Part shown: piece after piece, positions 18,237 through 27,327 of the stretch
Numbering within the stretch: the first letter of the stretch is position 1
Layout: the number at the start of each line of letters is the position of its first letter
Assembly: GCF_018398395.1 (NCBI RefSeq)
Contig: NZ_JAHCBF010000001.1
Coordinates: forward strand, 558,001-622,000
Length of the DNA stretch: 64,000 nt
Direction of reading: 5' to 3'
Source: Croceicoccus gelatinilyticus
Lineage (GTDB): Bacteria; Pseudomonadota; Alphaproteobacteria; Sphingomonadales; Sphingomonadaceae
Made by a program: the position numbers and the translations under genes
Notes under the pieces: model-generated
What the model was told of the DNA's origin: nothing
Seen by the model: the letters and a program-made list of their open reading frames with translations, nothing else
The model's database searches: none

Positions 18237-18893
18237 TCAACTGGCTTCTTTTCGCAGTTGCAAAACGGCCTGCATCAAACCGCTCGCTTCGGCCGGCGCA
18301 AGACCGCTGGTGACGTCCTGTCCGTGCTCGTCCTTGAAACGCAGGCGCCATGGTTCGCGTGAACCGGCGGCATAGCTTTCGGAAAGGCGCCGCATTTCTT
18401 CTGCGGACAGCTCGAAGCTCAGGGTCTGGAAGACGCGGCACTCACCGATTGCGGTGTCGACATCGCAATATTCCTGTCCGGTCTCTCCAATCGCCACATC
18501 GCGCAAGACCAGATCGCTACCATCCAGGAACTGGACATGCGTGAATGATCGGCGCGGTGCCCAATAAGCGAGATCGTGAACGACGTGGTAGGAGACGTCA
18601 CCTTCGCTGCGCGCGATCCTGGCAAGGATATAGACATCCTGGGCCCGTGCTCCGTCGAGCGAGCGGGACTTTGAATAGACGTCCTGCGTGCTGACGACGA
18701 GGTCTGGCTCCAGCAGGTCATCGATGACTTCGACAGAATCTGCGAATTCGGCAGGGCTCAGTGCGGCAAGTTTCTGGGGCAGTTCCTCAACGGCATGGGC
18801 TGGGACAGCGGCAGCGAGGCAAGCGAAAGCAGCGCCAGCGAATGGAGTGCAAATGCGGGATATACGCTGGCGTCTGCGGGATCTGGTAATCAA
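18237..18893 (-). CDS. Exported protein of unknown function upstream of a two-component system
   Basis: I do not recognise a family. The 218-residue protein begins with a clear Sec signal (arginine-rich RSRRRQR, then GAAFACLAAAVPAHA with cleavage after AHA). The mature part is acidic and has a two-cysteine stretch CDVDTAIGEC that could form a disulfide. The start is TTG at 18893: AGGAGG lies five bases upstream, and this start opens directly onto the signal peptide, whereas longer frames do not. The gene lies 60 bases upstream of the regulator on the same strand, so it may be co-transcribed with the regulator-kinase pair and could act as a periplasmic modulator or input for the kinase; that role is inference from position. 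Confidence 0.7.
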   Translation of the reverse strand: MITRSRRRQRISRICTPFAGAAFACLAAAVPAHAVEELPQKLAALSPAEFADSVEVIDDLLEPDLVVSTQDVYSKSRSLDGARAQDVYILARIARSEGDVSYHVVHDLAYWAPRRSFTHVQFLDGSDLVLRDVAIGETGQEYCDVDTAIGECRVFQTLSFELSAEEMRRLSESYAAGSREPWRLRFKDEHGQDVTSGLAPAEASGLMQAVLQLRKEAS

Positions 18894-19048
18894 GGAAACC
18901 TCCTGAAGAACTGAGTTCCCGCTTCTATCCTGCGAACTTGTCGGCCATTTCTCCGCATTGTGACAGAACATTGCTGCGGCGCAGCGATGACACGCAGATC
19001 TAAGTGAATGCTCTTGCTAATGCAATCCACTCGCAATAATGCCCTAGC

Positions 19049-19957
19049 GTGTCTCTAGCGCTCGAACCCAACCAACTCGTCATACTCGCCAAGCTCCTCA
19101 GGACGAGGAGTCTCAGTGCCGCTGCAGTCGAGCTAGGCATCAGTCAGCCGAGTGTCAGTCGCGCGCTCGCCAAGATGCGGGACGAACTGCGGGATCCCTT
19201 GCTTGTCCGGCAAGGCAACGCGATGGTTCGCACTCCGCGGGGCGAGGAACTGGAGGCTCGACTGGCCACATGGTTGATCCATACCGCAGAGGTCGTGAAC
19301 GAGCAGCGGTTCGATCCTGCAAATCTCAGCCGGCAATTTCGTATCGGATCGACTGATTTCGGCGTGCAATCGGTTATCGCGCGCGCACATGCGGGGTTCC
19401 ATGAAGAGGCTCCGCTGAGCACGATCAATGTCGTGCCGTTGGAATGGGACAGCGCAGAGGCGCTTGCTTCCGGGCGGATCGATGTCGTCATAACCGGTTT
19501 GGACAACCATCCGGAAAGCCTGCGGCGGCAATTGCTGTTCAAGGACAGATTTGCATGCCTGATGCGGCCCGATCATCCGCTTGCCAAGGATTGTGATACT
19601 CCGATCGACCTTGCCGGGTATCTGGACAATCCGCACCTGGGGATGACGGTTACCGACTTGCAGTATGATCGGATCAGCCAGCTACTTGGAGCTGAAGCTG
19701 AAAAGCGGAGGGTCGTGCTGAATTGTCCCTATTTCTCGCTGGCGCCCGAGTTGGTGAGGGGCGACATTCTTCTCACCCTGCCGCGCAAGGCGGCAAGACA
19801 TTATGCCCGTGTCCACGGCCTGTTCTGGAAAGAAGCGCCGGTCGAACTCGGCGATCTTGATTACTGGCTTTTGTGGCACGAGCGCTCGCATCGCGATCCT
19901 GCGACCCAATGGCTCATATCCAAGTTCGTGGCCGCGGCGAGCGTCAACGACGAATAA
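19049..19957 (+). CDS. LysR-family transcriptional regulator
   Basis: A 302-residue LysR regulator. The N-terminal helix-turn-helix (about residues 10-70) reads LLRTRSLSAAAVELGISQPSVSRALAKM, and the C-terminal co-inducer domain has the usual alternating pattern (FRIGSTDFG, RIDVVITG). The GTG at 19049 is the first in-frame start. It precedes the TonB receptor gene by 90 bases in the same direction and diverges from the unknown exported protein at 18893, so it may control the receptor/PepSY cluster. The coding frame and fold are clear; the ligand is unknown. Confidence 0.9.
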   Translation: MSLALEPNQLVILAKLLRTRSLSAAAVELGISQPSVSRALAKMRDELRDPLLVRQGNAMVRTPRGEELEARLATWLIHTAEVVNEQRFDPANLSRQFRIGSTDFGVQSVIARAHAGFHEEAPLSTINVVPLEWDSAEALASGRIDVVITGLDNHPESLRRQLLFKDRFACLMRPDHPLAKDCDTPIDLAGYLDNPHLGMTVTDLQYDRISQLLGAEAEKRRVVLNCPYFSLAPELVRGDILLTLPRKAARHYARVHGLFWKEAPVELGDLDYWLLWHERSHRDPATQWLISKFVAAASVNDE

Positions 19958-20047
19958 CCGATATCCGGATCTGGCGGTTGCCAGCGCGTGCCTATCCTTC
20001 CAGACGCTTCTTGCAAATAACTTGCATTAGCATGTCTCGGAGGCTCC

Positions 20048-22021
20048 TTGTCTGTTCGCTCAATCTCGCTCGCTACTGCCGCTCCATTGGTAATCGGCCT
20101 TGCTCCTTCTGCGATGGCGGAGGAACTGCGTCAGGTCACCGACGCCGATGAAATCGTGGTGACTGCGACCAGCAGGGAGCAGGCGGTAAGGGACGCGCCC
20201 GCGTCGATCAGTGTGATCACACAGGACGAGCTAGAGCGATTGCCTTATCGCGAAGTAACCGATGCTTTGCTCGAAATTCCGGGCGTTACCGTCACGCAAG
20301 GAGAGCGGAACAGCCGGGATATTTCCATCCGCGGAATGTCGCCGCAATACACCCTCATCCTCGTGGACGGGAAAAGGCTGAGTGCCCGCGAATCCCGCAC
20401 GAACGGAGGCAGCATCAGTGAAGGCGGCATGTTGCCTCCTCTTGAGGCGATCGAACGTATCGAAGTCGTGCGCGGGCCGATGTCTTCGCTCTACGGTTCG
20501 GATGCGATGGGCGGGGTCGTGAATGTCATCACCAAGACAGTCGCCGATGAATGGAGCGGAAGCGTCAGGCTGAACGGAACGCTGCAACTGGGCGAGGGCT
20601 TTGGCGATTACGGTGATGGCAACTTCTACGTCAGTGGCCCCCTGCTGGGTGACGCGGTCGGCCTGCAATTGCGTGGTTCGCTGAACCGGAGGGCGGAAGA
20701 CGCAGTCCTTGATGGCAGCCCCCGCCGTGAAGACGAATCCCTTGGCGGCAGGCTGGGCTTCGATCTTGGCGCTGATCACCGGCTGATTGTCGAAGGCGGC
20801 TACTATCGGCAGCAAACGACGTCGACCGCGGGAAGGACCGTGGCGGCAACGGAGGATCTCCCCGAAGGCGCCGAGGACACGATGACGGAGAAGCGCTGGG
20901 TCGCATCGGTTTCCCACGCGGGCGAATGGGGCTTCGCCTCGTCCGACAGCTACATCCAGTACGAGGACGCGACGCACGTCGAAGGCGAAAAGCAGATCCG
21001 CAATATCGTCGGGCAGTCGATCTGGAGCGTTCCGCTCGGTTCGAACATGCTCAGCCTAGGTGGCTTCATCCGCAGCGAAGACCTGACCGATCTTACCGGC
21101 AACCTGCTGCCCGACACGGCGACGACCGGAACAACGCGATTGAACTGGGCGCTTTTCGCCGAAAATGAACTGAGCATCACCGACGACTTCAAGCTGACGG
21201 GCGGTGTGCGCATGGATGACGACGAGCTTTATGGAACGCACTGGACGCCGCGTATCTATGCCGTCTGGTCGGTGTCGGATCAGATCACGCTGAAGGGAGG
21301 CTACTCCAAGGGCTTTCGCGCACCGAACCTGCGCCAGACGCTGGAGGACTGGGGGCAGACCAGCCGGGGCGGAACGATCTACGGCAACCCGGACCTGGAG
21401 CCGGAAACGTCGAGCACGATCGAAGCCGCGCTGATGTTCAAGGACGGCGGCTTGCAAGGCAGTCTGACGGCCTACGAAACTCGCTTCAACGACAAGATAA
21501 CCCGCCTGACTTGCGCTGAGGCAGGCGCATGGTGCGTTGATGAACCGCTGAGTTCGATAGGCCGCCCGCCGACGACATATGTCAACGTCGACGAGGCCCG
21601 TATTCGCGGTGTCGAGGCAACGGTCGATGTCCCCCTGTCGGCGACATTCACTTTCAGGGCCACCGGAACGCTGACCGATTCCAAGCAGCTTACAGGTGCA
21701 AACGCTGGCTCAGCCCTTAACGATACTCCGAAACAGCAGGCGAGCGCGTCCTTGAACTGGCGTCCGACCGAGCGGTTCAGCGCTTATGCGCGGGCCGTCT
21801 TTCGCGGGGAGGAAGCTGTGACCGAAGCACAGATCAGCGGTGAGAATATCGTGGCCGATTCCTTCACCACCGCTGATATCGGCGCTTCCTACCGTCTCTC
21901 TCCAACGCTGCAATTTCATGGCGGGGTGCAGAACGTCTTCGACAAGCGGCTCACCTACGACGAATACGCCTATCTCATCGACCCGGTCCGCATCTGGGCC
22001 GGTGTGACGGCGCGTTTTTGA
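20048..22021 (+). CDS. TonB-dependent outer-membrane receptor (siderophore/iron type)
   Basis: Outer-membrane beta-barrel importer, 657 residues. A signal peptide (RSISLATAAPLVIGLAPSAMA) is followed by a TonB box-like DEIVVTAT, a plug domain with DAPASISVITQDEL, ISIRGM, TLILVDGKR, and VVRGPMSSLYGSDAMGGVVNVIT, and a barrel ending in VTARF. This plug is like FepA/CirA-type siderophore receptors rather than the longer sphingomonad aromatic-uptake type. Start is TTG at 20048 with GGAGG five bases upstream. The three following genes (DUF3649, PepSY, DUF3325) accompany iron receptors widely, which supports ferric-siderophore uptake. Confidence 0.9.
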   Translation: MSVRSISLATAAPLVIGLAPSAMAEELRQVTDADEIVVTATSREQAVRDAPASISVITQDELERLPYREVTDALLEIPGVTVTQGERNSRDISIRGMSPQYTLILVDGKRLSARESRTNGGSISEGGMLPPLEAIERIEVVRGPMSSLYGSDAMGGVVNVITKTVADEWSGSVRLNGTLQLGEGFGDYGDGNFYVSGPLLGDAVGLQLRGSLNRRAEDAVLDGSPRREDESLGGRLGFDLGADHRLIVEGGYYRQQTTSTAGRTVAATEDLPEGAEDTMTEKRWVASVSHAGEWGFASSDSYIQYEDATHVEGEKQIRNIVGQSIWSVPLGSNMLSLGGFIRSEDLTDLTGNLLPDTATTGTTRLNWALFAENELSITDDFKLTGGVRMDDDELYGTHWTPRIYAVWSVSDQITLKGGYSKGFRAPNLRQTLEDWGQTSRGGTIYGNPDLEPETSSTIEAALMFKDGGLQGSLTAYETRFNDKITRLTCAEAGAWCVDEPLSSIGRPPTTYVNVDEARIRGVEATVDVPLSATFTFRATGTLTDSKQLTGANAGSALNDTPKQQASASLNWRPTERFSAYARAVFRGEEAVTEAQISGENIVADSFTTADIGASYRLSPTLQFHGGVQNVFDKRLTYDEYAYLIDPVRIWAGVTARF

Positions 22022-22037
22022 AGATCGGAGACGCGTA

Positions 22038-22334
22038 ATGGCTAAAGTCCAAACGGTCCCAAGGGCCGAAATCATTTCCCGCACAATCCTTGGCGTTTTT
22101 GGCAGCTACCTGCTGGCGAGCGCCGCTTTGATCGCGATCACCCGACTATGGCCTGAGGGTGGACGAACCGCAGTCTCGCTTGGCGAGATGACGGGTTTCG
22201 CTTTGTTCGGGTTGGCAGCCATCATGGCCTTCTCCATGCGGAATGTCCGTATGGCCTGGCTGTTGATCGTTGGCGGCGCGGCCGTTTTGCTGGCGATCGG
22301 GTTTGGCCTTGGAAGTGCAGGAGGCCAGCCATGA
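22038..22334 (+). CDS. DUF3649-like small membrane protein of an iron-uptake cluster
   Basis: A 98-residue inner-membrane protein with three hydrophobic segments (VFGSYLLASAALIAI, MTGFALFGLAAIMAFSM, MAWLLIVGGAAVLLAIGFGL) joined by short loops including RLWPEGGRTAVSLG. This matches the DUF3649 proteins found next to PepSY reductase-like genes. It lies 16 bases after the receptor and overlaps the PepSY gene start by 4 bp, so it is part of the same transcript. Its biochemical role is not established; an accessory role in siderophore iron reduction or release is inferred from company. Confidence 0.8.
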   Translation: MAKVQTVPRAEIISRTILGVFGSYLLASAALIAITRLWPEGGRTAVSLGEMTGFALFGLAAIMAFSMRNVRMAWLLIVGGAAVLLAIGFGLGSAGGQP

Positions 22335-24013
22335 AGGGGGGAATTCGCCAAAGCAACTCCTGGCTTCACGGATGGGCCGGCCTTCTCCTTGGTTGGGTGA
22401 TGTTCGCCATCTTCTTTACGGGCACCATCGCGTTCTTTCGCCACGAGGTGACCTTCTGGATGCAGCCCGAACTGCATCGCACGACCGCCGTCGGGCACGA
22501 GGAGGCGGCAAAGGTTGCGATCGAGCGGCTTGAGGCGATAGCGCCGCAGGCGCGAGAATGGGGCGTCGTGCTACCGAGCGAGCGGAACCCGACGCTCCGC
22601 ATCTCATGGGATGACGCCGGGGCAGATCCGGACAATCCGGCAAGTGCTCCCGCTGACAGGCTGTTGCGTGATCGGGCGGAAAAGCAGGCTGAGATTACGA
22701 ACGCCCGGGGCGGACGCCCTCGCGATCCCGGCCTCTTGCTCGATCCTGCTACCGGGGATGTCCTGACACCGCGCGATACGGCGGGCGGCGAATTTCTTTA
22801 TCGCTTTCACTATCGGTTGCATGGCCTGCCGAATGAACTGGGCCGTTGGATTATCGGCCTTGCGACGTTCGCCATGTTCATCGCGATCATAAGCGGCATC
22901 ATCACGCACAAGAAGATCTTCACTGACTTCTTCACTTTCCGCGCGGGGAAGGGCCAGAGAAGCTGGCTGGACGGTCACAACGCGATGGCGGTCCTTTCGC
23001 TTCCGTTTCATCTCATGATCACCTTTTCAGGGCTGCTTTTGCTGGGGTCGACTTTGCTTCCCTGGTCTGGCGGCGGCGGACATGGCCATGGCGGGCATGG
23101 ACGTGCGGGTAACGATGAGATCGTTGCGGCAAGCGGGACGGCGCCCGAGCAAGATCGGATAGCGAGCGATCGGATCATCGCAGAGGGGCAAAGCATATGG
23201 GGTGCCCCGGCCGGAAGAATGATCTTTCACCGCGTGAATGGCGTTACTCAGACAGTCGAACTGACATCACAGAAGAACGACGACCTGACCCTTCGCCCGG
23301 GGGGAGGACCGGGGCGAACGATCACCTTCGATGCGAAGAATGCAGAAGTAGTGGAGCGCACCGATACGGAGGCAGAAAACGCGATTGCTGCGACGGACCG
23401 CACCATGGTCGCGCTACACCTCGGCCGCTTTGCTCCTTGGCAATTTCGCTGGCTCCTTTTCGTGGCCGGAGTTGCCGGAACGCTGATGATCGCGACGGGG
23501 CTCGTGCTCTGGTCCGTGAAGCGGAAAGAGAAAAGGCGCGGTGCCCCCGGAACTGTTGGGCATCGCCTTGTCGATAGCTTGAACATCGCGGCCATAACCG
23601 GTCTGCCTCTGGCGACGGCAGCCTATTTCTGGGCAAGTAGGATAATATCCGCCGCAAGTCCGGATCGAGCCAATCTCGAGATTTCGATATTCTTCGCGGT
23701 CTGGCTCGGCAGCTTCATCCACGCCCTGTTTCGTCCCGATGGGAAAGCGTGGCTCGAACAACTGATTGCCAGTGGACTGGGCTTTGCGTCACTTGCGGTC
23801 CTAAATCCCCTCTCCGGCGGGATGGACCTCGTTACCGCCACAAGCCGCGGCAACTGGATTGTTGCCGGCTTTGACCTCACCGTCCTTGTCACTGGGGCTG
23901 TTTTCCTTTTGGCAGCCAATCTTCTTGCGGCGCGGGCGACGCGAAATAGCAGCGCTCAGCCCAGACCATCCAACACCGCTGCCGCCACCGAATTGGCGAG
24001 AGAAGCACCATGA
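22331..24013 (+). CDS. PepSY-associated transmembrane protein (probable ferric-siderophore reductase)
   Basis: Inner-membrane protein of 560 residues with the PepSY_TM architecture. Helix 1 (LHGWAGLLLGWVMFAIFFTGTIAFF) bears the conserved HxxxG start, a PepSY-like periplasmic region follows, then helices at WIIGLATFAMFIAIISGIITH and LDGHNAMAVLSLPFHLMITFSGLL with conserved histidines. After a second periplasmic stretch come later helices (WQFRWLLFVAGVAGTLMIATG, and four more). The periplasmic loop has a His/Gly-rich stretch GGGHGHGGHGRAG that may bind metal. Related proteins such as FsrB reduce ferric siderophores using heme bound by the helix histidines. Start ATG overlaps the DUF3649 stop, and its stop overlaps the DUF3325 start (ATGA). 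Confidence 0.88.
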   Translation: MKGGIRQSNSWLHGWAGLLLGWVMFAIFFTGTIAFFRHEVTFWMQPELHRTTAVGHEEAAKVAIERLEAIAPQAREWGVVLPSERNPTLRISWDDAGADPDNPASAPADRLLRDRAEKQAEITNARGGRPRDPGLLLDPATGDVLTPRDTAGGEFLYRFHYRLHGLPNELGRWIIGLATFAMFIAIISGIITHKKIFTDFFTFRAGKGQRSWLDGHNAMAVLSLPFHLMITFSGLLLLGSTLLPWSGGGGHGHGGHGRAGNDEIVAASGTAPEQDRIASDRIIAEGQSIWGAPAGRMIFHRVNGVTQTVELTSQKNDDLTLRPGGGPGRTITFDAKNAEVVERTDTEAENAIAATDRTMVALHLGRFAPWQFRWLLFVAGVAGTLMIATGLVLWSVKRKEKRRGAPGTVGHRLVDSLNIAAITGLPLATAAYFWASRIISAASPDRANLEISIFFAVWLGSFIHALFRPDGKAWLEQLIASGLGFASLAVLNPLSGGMDLVTATSRGNWIVAGFDLTVLVTGAVFLLAANLLAARATRNSSAQPRPSNTAAATELAREAP

Positions 24014-24288
24014 TCACCTTGGCTTTAATTCTTGCCGCTTTCATCGTGATGTCGCTCGGCATGGACAAACATCATCGCGTCTTTTTTGACGGCGGACTAA
24101 GCAAGCCGAAGCGTTCGGCGCTGAAAGGCTGTGCGTGGCTGATCCTCTGCTTTGCATTCGTCGTCTGCTGCAAAATCCATGGCCCGCAATTCGGTCCCGT
24201 CTGGTTTGCCGGTATCGCGACAGTCGCCGCGTTCATGACGATGGGCTTGGTGAGCCTGCGGACAACAATCTCGAAGAAGGCGCGCTGA
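24010..24288 (+). CDS. DUF3325-like small membrane protein
   Basis: A 92-residue protein with three hydrophobic helices (MITLALILAAFIVMSLGM, AWLILCFAFVVCCKI, VWFAGIATVAAFMTMGLVSL) and the MDKHHRVFF motif typical of DUF3325 proteins, which close receptor-DUF3649-PepSY operons. It overlaps the PepSY stop by 4 bp. No function is known beyond the iron-uptake association. It converges with the Rieske oxygenase gene 26 bases further on. Confidence 0.8.
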   Translation: MITLALILAAFIVMSLGMDKHHRVFFDGGLSKPKRSALKGCAWLILCFAFVVCCKIHGPQFGPVWFAGIATVAAFMTMGLVSLRTTISKKAR

Positions 24289-24314
24289 AGGAAAAGTCTG
24301 GTTCTCGAAAAGCC

Positions 24315-25385
24315 CTACGTCTGCATTTCGAGCAGCTTGCTCATGCGGCGGCGTGCCTTGATGGCCACGCCGTCGGTTTGGAGCAGCAATGGCTTGAGCG
24401 CAAACAGGTCCGTCTCTCCGTCCATGTAGGTCTGGCACAGCTCGATCATAGGGCCATCCTCGTCCACGAGCGTCTGGCGCACGATGCCGATCACGCGGTC
24501 GGCTGCCTCCTCGTCCTCGATGTTGGTGTCCCAGCCGATAGCCACGAAATAGTGGCAGCTGTGTTCATCAATGGGCGTGATGAGATGCACGACGATCATT
24601 CTCGCGGGCTTCTCGTCTTGGCCGGCCCGTGTCAGGTCAAGCCTCAGGTCGAGGTTCGACGGGGCATACCAGGTGATCCATGAATGCAGATCCGCCAGAC
24701 CGTAATCCACGATCGGATCCCACAAGGGCGGTTGCGGCTTCTGACGCATCATCTGATGGGCGGTGAGGCTCGTCTCCGTCTCCTCGAACCATACTTCCTG
24801 CAGCGGCACTTCGTCGCTTTCGCCGGGTTTGCCCGTCAGGCTGACGGACCAGCGTTCCGCGGCGCTTTTCCCAAAAACGGTTTCCGGATGCAGGAATTGC
24901 GCGTGCGTCAGATCGAGCAGGTTGTCGACGACAAGCATGTAATTGCCCTCGATCGAATGATGTTCGGTTCGTGAAGCGAACATGTCCTTTTCAACGAGGA
25001 ACGAGGTGTCGAGAATCCCGTCCGTGTTGGCCTTGTCCGGGTCGCCAATCCAGATCCAGATCGTACCATTCCGTTCTTCGACCCGGAAGGAATCCGTATG
25101 ATGACCGGGCGGCACCTGTCCGCTGCCATGCGGGTTGAGAACGCACGTGCCGGTCCCGTCGAAACGCAGCCCGTGGTAAGGGCATTCGATGGCATCGCCT
25201 TTCACTTTGCCCTTATGCAAAGGGGCGAAGCGATGCGGGCACCGGTCTGAAAGAGCCTGTACAGCGCCATGGCTATCGCGGAACAGCACGATGTCTTGCC
25301 CCATGATCTTGCGGTGCAGGGGAGTGTTGGTCACGTCCGTGGTCCAGCCAGCACAGTACCAGCTATTCTTCATCATGGTGGTCAT
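24315..25385 (-). CDS. Rieske non-heme iron oxygenase, VanA-like
   Basis: Oxygenase component of 356 residues that hydroxylates or O-demethylates an aromatic substrate using electrons from a separate reductase. The N-terminal Rieske centre has Cys49-Pro-His51 (CPHRFAPL) and Cys68-Pro-Tyr-His71 (CPYHGLRF). The catalytic domain carries DNLLDLTHAQFLHPETVFG, the Asn-Asp-His-His iron site of the vanillate O-demethylase/PobA group. Length matches VanA. The partner ferredoxin reductase (VanB) is not adjacent. A LuxR regulator diverges from it 47 bases away and probably controls it. The exact substrate cannot be inferred. Confidence 0.9.
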   Translation of the reverse strand: MTTMMKNSWYCAGWTTDVTNTPLHRKIMGQDIVLFRDSHGAVQALSDRCPHRFAPLHKGKVKGDAIECPYHGLRFDGTGTCVLNPHGSGQVPPGHHTDSFRVEERNGTIWIWIGDPDKANTDGILDTSFLVEKDMFASRTEHHSIEGNYMLVVDNLLDLTHAQFLHPETVFGKSAAERWSVSLTGKPGESDEVPLQEVWFEETETSLTAHQMMRQKPQPPLWDPIVDYGLADLHSWITWYAPSNLDLRLDLTRAGQDEKPARMIVVHLITPIDEHSCHYFVAIGWDTNIEDEEAADRVIGIVRQTLVDEDGPMIELCQTYMDGETDLFALKPLLLQTDGVAIKARRRMSKLLEMQT

Positions 25386-25432
25386 CGGCCTCTCCTTTTG
25401 CTCTTTTTCTGCTACGCCTATGAACGATAAGG

Positions 25433-26455
25433 ATGAGCCGGAAAATCGTTCAAATGGACCACTGTGCCCTACATGCCCCTACCGCCGACCTGCTTGGCGA
25501 CGTCCTTCTCGGTCTGCACGATGCGGCACGAACACCTGATCTAGTGGCATTTCAGACGTCTGCCCTCGACCAGATCAGGCGACTGGTATCCTTCGATGCA
25601 AGCATTTGGGGGATCGGTACGGTCTCAAAGGGAAGGACGCTGGTAAGCGCGGCGCATGTCACGAACATGAGCGATGAGGCCGTCGCCATTCTGAACCGGG
25701 AAGATGCCAGGAACCTGGTAGGCAAGGTGATGCGCGAACAGCCGGGGCGGGCGCATGTCTTTTCATCCTCAGAGACATTCAAGGACGCGCCGACCCGGGC
25801 GCTATGGTCACAACTGGGCGGGGTGAGACAGGTCCTGTGTCACGGCACACTCAACAGTCAGGCTGGGCTGCTCGGTTTCTTTGCCCTTAGCCGGTATGGC
25901 GAAGAGCCATTTTCCGCCAACGACGCGCGCTGGATTGAGGTTATTGCACCGCATCTTGAGGCGACGCTCCAGATTTGCCGCGTATCAGAGCTTCAGCAGG
26001 TGTCTGACGACAGTGCGAACGAGGGGGAGCGCGGCCCGCGTTTTCGCGCGGCGGTTTGCGACGCGCGCGGCGTCCTTCACGTCGCCGAACCCGGCTTTGC
26101 CGAAGCGCTGCAACAGGAATGGCCACAGTGGCGCGGACCGGAGCTTCCCGTCGAAATCGCGCAGCAAGTGCTCGAGGCCGGGCGGCGAGATTTCCGTAAA
26201 GGTCGGCTGGAGATTGAGGTTACAGGATCGGCCCAACAGCGGATCGTGAGAGTTGCTGCCTTTTCCGTTATCAACATCCTGACCAGGCAAGAACGCTGTG
26301 TCGCGAAAGCCTATGCCAAGGGGATGTCGCACAAGGACGTCGCGAAGATGATGCAGCGATCACCTGCGACCGTCAGGCACCATTTGCGCAACATCTATGC
26401 TAAGCTGGAAATTCACGACAAGGCTCAGCTCGCCGGTGCTATTTTCGGCGAGTGA
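25433..26455 (+). CDS. LuxR-family transcriptional regulator
   Basis: A 340-residue regulator. The C-terminal LuxR helix-turn-helix (about 280-340) is LTRQERCVAKAYAKGMSHKD followed by VAKMMQRSPATVRHHLRNIY, with the usual KLEIHDKAQL end. The N-terminal 250 residues form an unassigned sensor-like region (SALDQIRRLVSFDASIWGIG, HVFSSSETF), with no receiver aspartate, so this is a ligand- or PAS/GAF-type LuxR rather than a response regulator. The ATG at 25433 has AAGG very close; an ATG at 25454 is an alternative start. It diverges from the Rieske oxygenase gene, so co-regulation is likely. Confidence 0.87.
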   Translation: MSRKIVQMDHCALHAPTADLLGDVLLGLHDAARTPDLVAFQTSALDQIRRLVSFDASIWGIGTVSKGRTLVSAAHVTNMSDEAVAILNREDARNLVGKVMREQPGRAHVFSSSETFKDAPTRALWSQLGGVRQVLCHGTLNSQAGLLGFFALSRYGEEPFSANDARWIEVIAPHLEATLQICRVSELQQVSDDSANEGERGPRFRAAVCDARGVLHVAEPGFAEALQQEWPQWRGPELPVEIAQQVLEAGRRDFRKGRLEIEVTGSAQQRIVRVAAFSVINILTRQERCVAKAYAKGMSHKDVAKMMQRSPATVRHHLRNIYAKLEIHDKAQLAGAIFGE

Positions 26456-26504
26456 GGCGCGTTTGCCCTAATCCGAACGCCTTACTTCAGGTCCGTTCTG
26501 ATGA

Positions 26505-27290
26505 TCAGGTCAGCGAAGGCACGACACCGCCCTCGACCTTTACCGCCGCGCCGTTTGTTGCGGAGGCGAGGGGGCTCGCGATGTAGGCGGCCATATCGGC
26601 AACCTCTTCAGGCTTGATGAAGCGTTCGATCAGCGACGTCGGCTTGATCTGGCGGAAAAACTCGCGCTCACGCTCCTCATCGGTTTCCGCCTCGCCAAGG
26701 TCGAGACTGCGCAGGAAAGCCAAGGCGCCTTCCGACCAGGTCGGTCCCGGCAGGATGGAGTTGACCGTCACCTGCGTGCCCTTCGTCATCTCGGCAAGAC
26801 CGCGAGACACGGCAAGCTGGGCGGCCTTGGTCATGCCGTAGTGCAGTGTGCTTGGCGGCACGAGGATCGCACTTTCGGAGGAAATGAAGATGATGCGTCC
26901 GCGCCCTGCATCAAGCATTCGGCGCAGATAGTGGCGGCACAGGCGGACGCCGCCGAGCACGTTGGTTTCGAAGATGTCGAGCCATTCGGCATCCGTGATG
27001 TCGAAGAACTCGCGCGGAGGATATACGCCCAGATTGTTGATGACGATGTCGGCGTCCGGCAGTTCGGAGACGATCGTATCGGCACCTTCCGCGGTGCCTG
27101 CATCCGCGACGATCGCTTGTACCGAACCCAGCTCCGTAATCTCGGCAGCAGCGGCTTCAAGCTTTTGCGCATCTCGACCCGTGATGAAGACCCTCGCGCC
27201 TTCGCTGGCAAATCGCTTGGCGGTCGCCAGCCCGATGCCCGCGCTGCCCGCGGTGATCAGTACGGTCTTGTCCTTCAATTGCATATCCAT
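26505..27290 (-). CDS. Short-chain dehydrogenase/reductase
   Basis: A 261-residue NAD(P)-dependent SDR. It has the nucleotide-binding TAGSAGIG motif (about 14-21), NNLG, the catalytic Ser in IFISSES, and Tyr-x-x-x-Lys as YGMTK in LHYGMTKAAQLAVSRG. The C-terminus closes normally. It lies 37 bases downstream of the stop of the truncated quinone oxidoreductase gene on the same strand and probably once formed an operon with it, whose promoter now seems deleted. It may therefore be expressed poorly or by read-through. Substrate unknown. Confidence 0.9.
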   Translation of the reverse strand: MDMQLKDKTVLITAGSAGIGLATAKRFASEGARVFITGRDAQKLEAAAAEITELGSVQAIVADAGTAEGADTIVSELPDADIVINNLGVYPPREFFDITDAEWLDIFETNVLGGVRLCRHYLRRMLDAGRGRIIFISSESAILVPPSTLHYGMTKAAQLAVSRGLAEMTKGTQVTVNSILPGPTWSEGALAFLRSLDLGEAETDEEREREFFRQIKPTSLIERFIKPEEVADMAAYIASPLASATNGAAVKVEGGVVPSLT

Positions 27291-27327
27291 CGCCGAATTT
27301 CCTTGTGATCTATTTAGGACGCGGGCT

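Noticed and set aside
18177-18441. Longer start for the response regulator
   Set aside because: Adds 88 residues without receiver content and would overlap the preceding gene; the ATG at 18177 has a good ribosome site.
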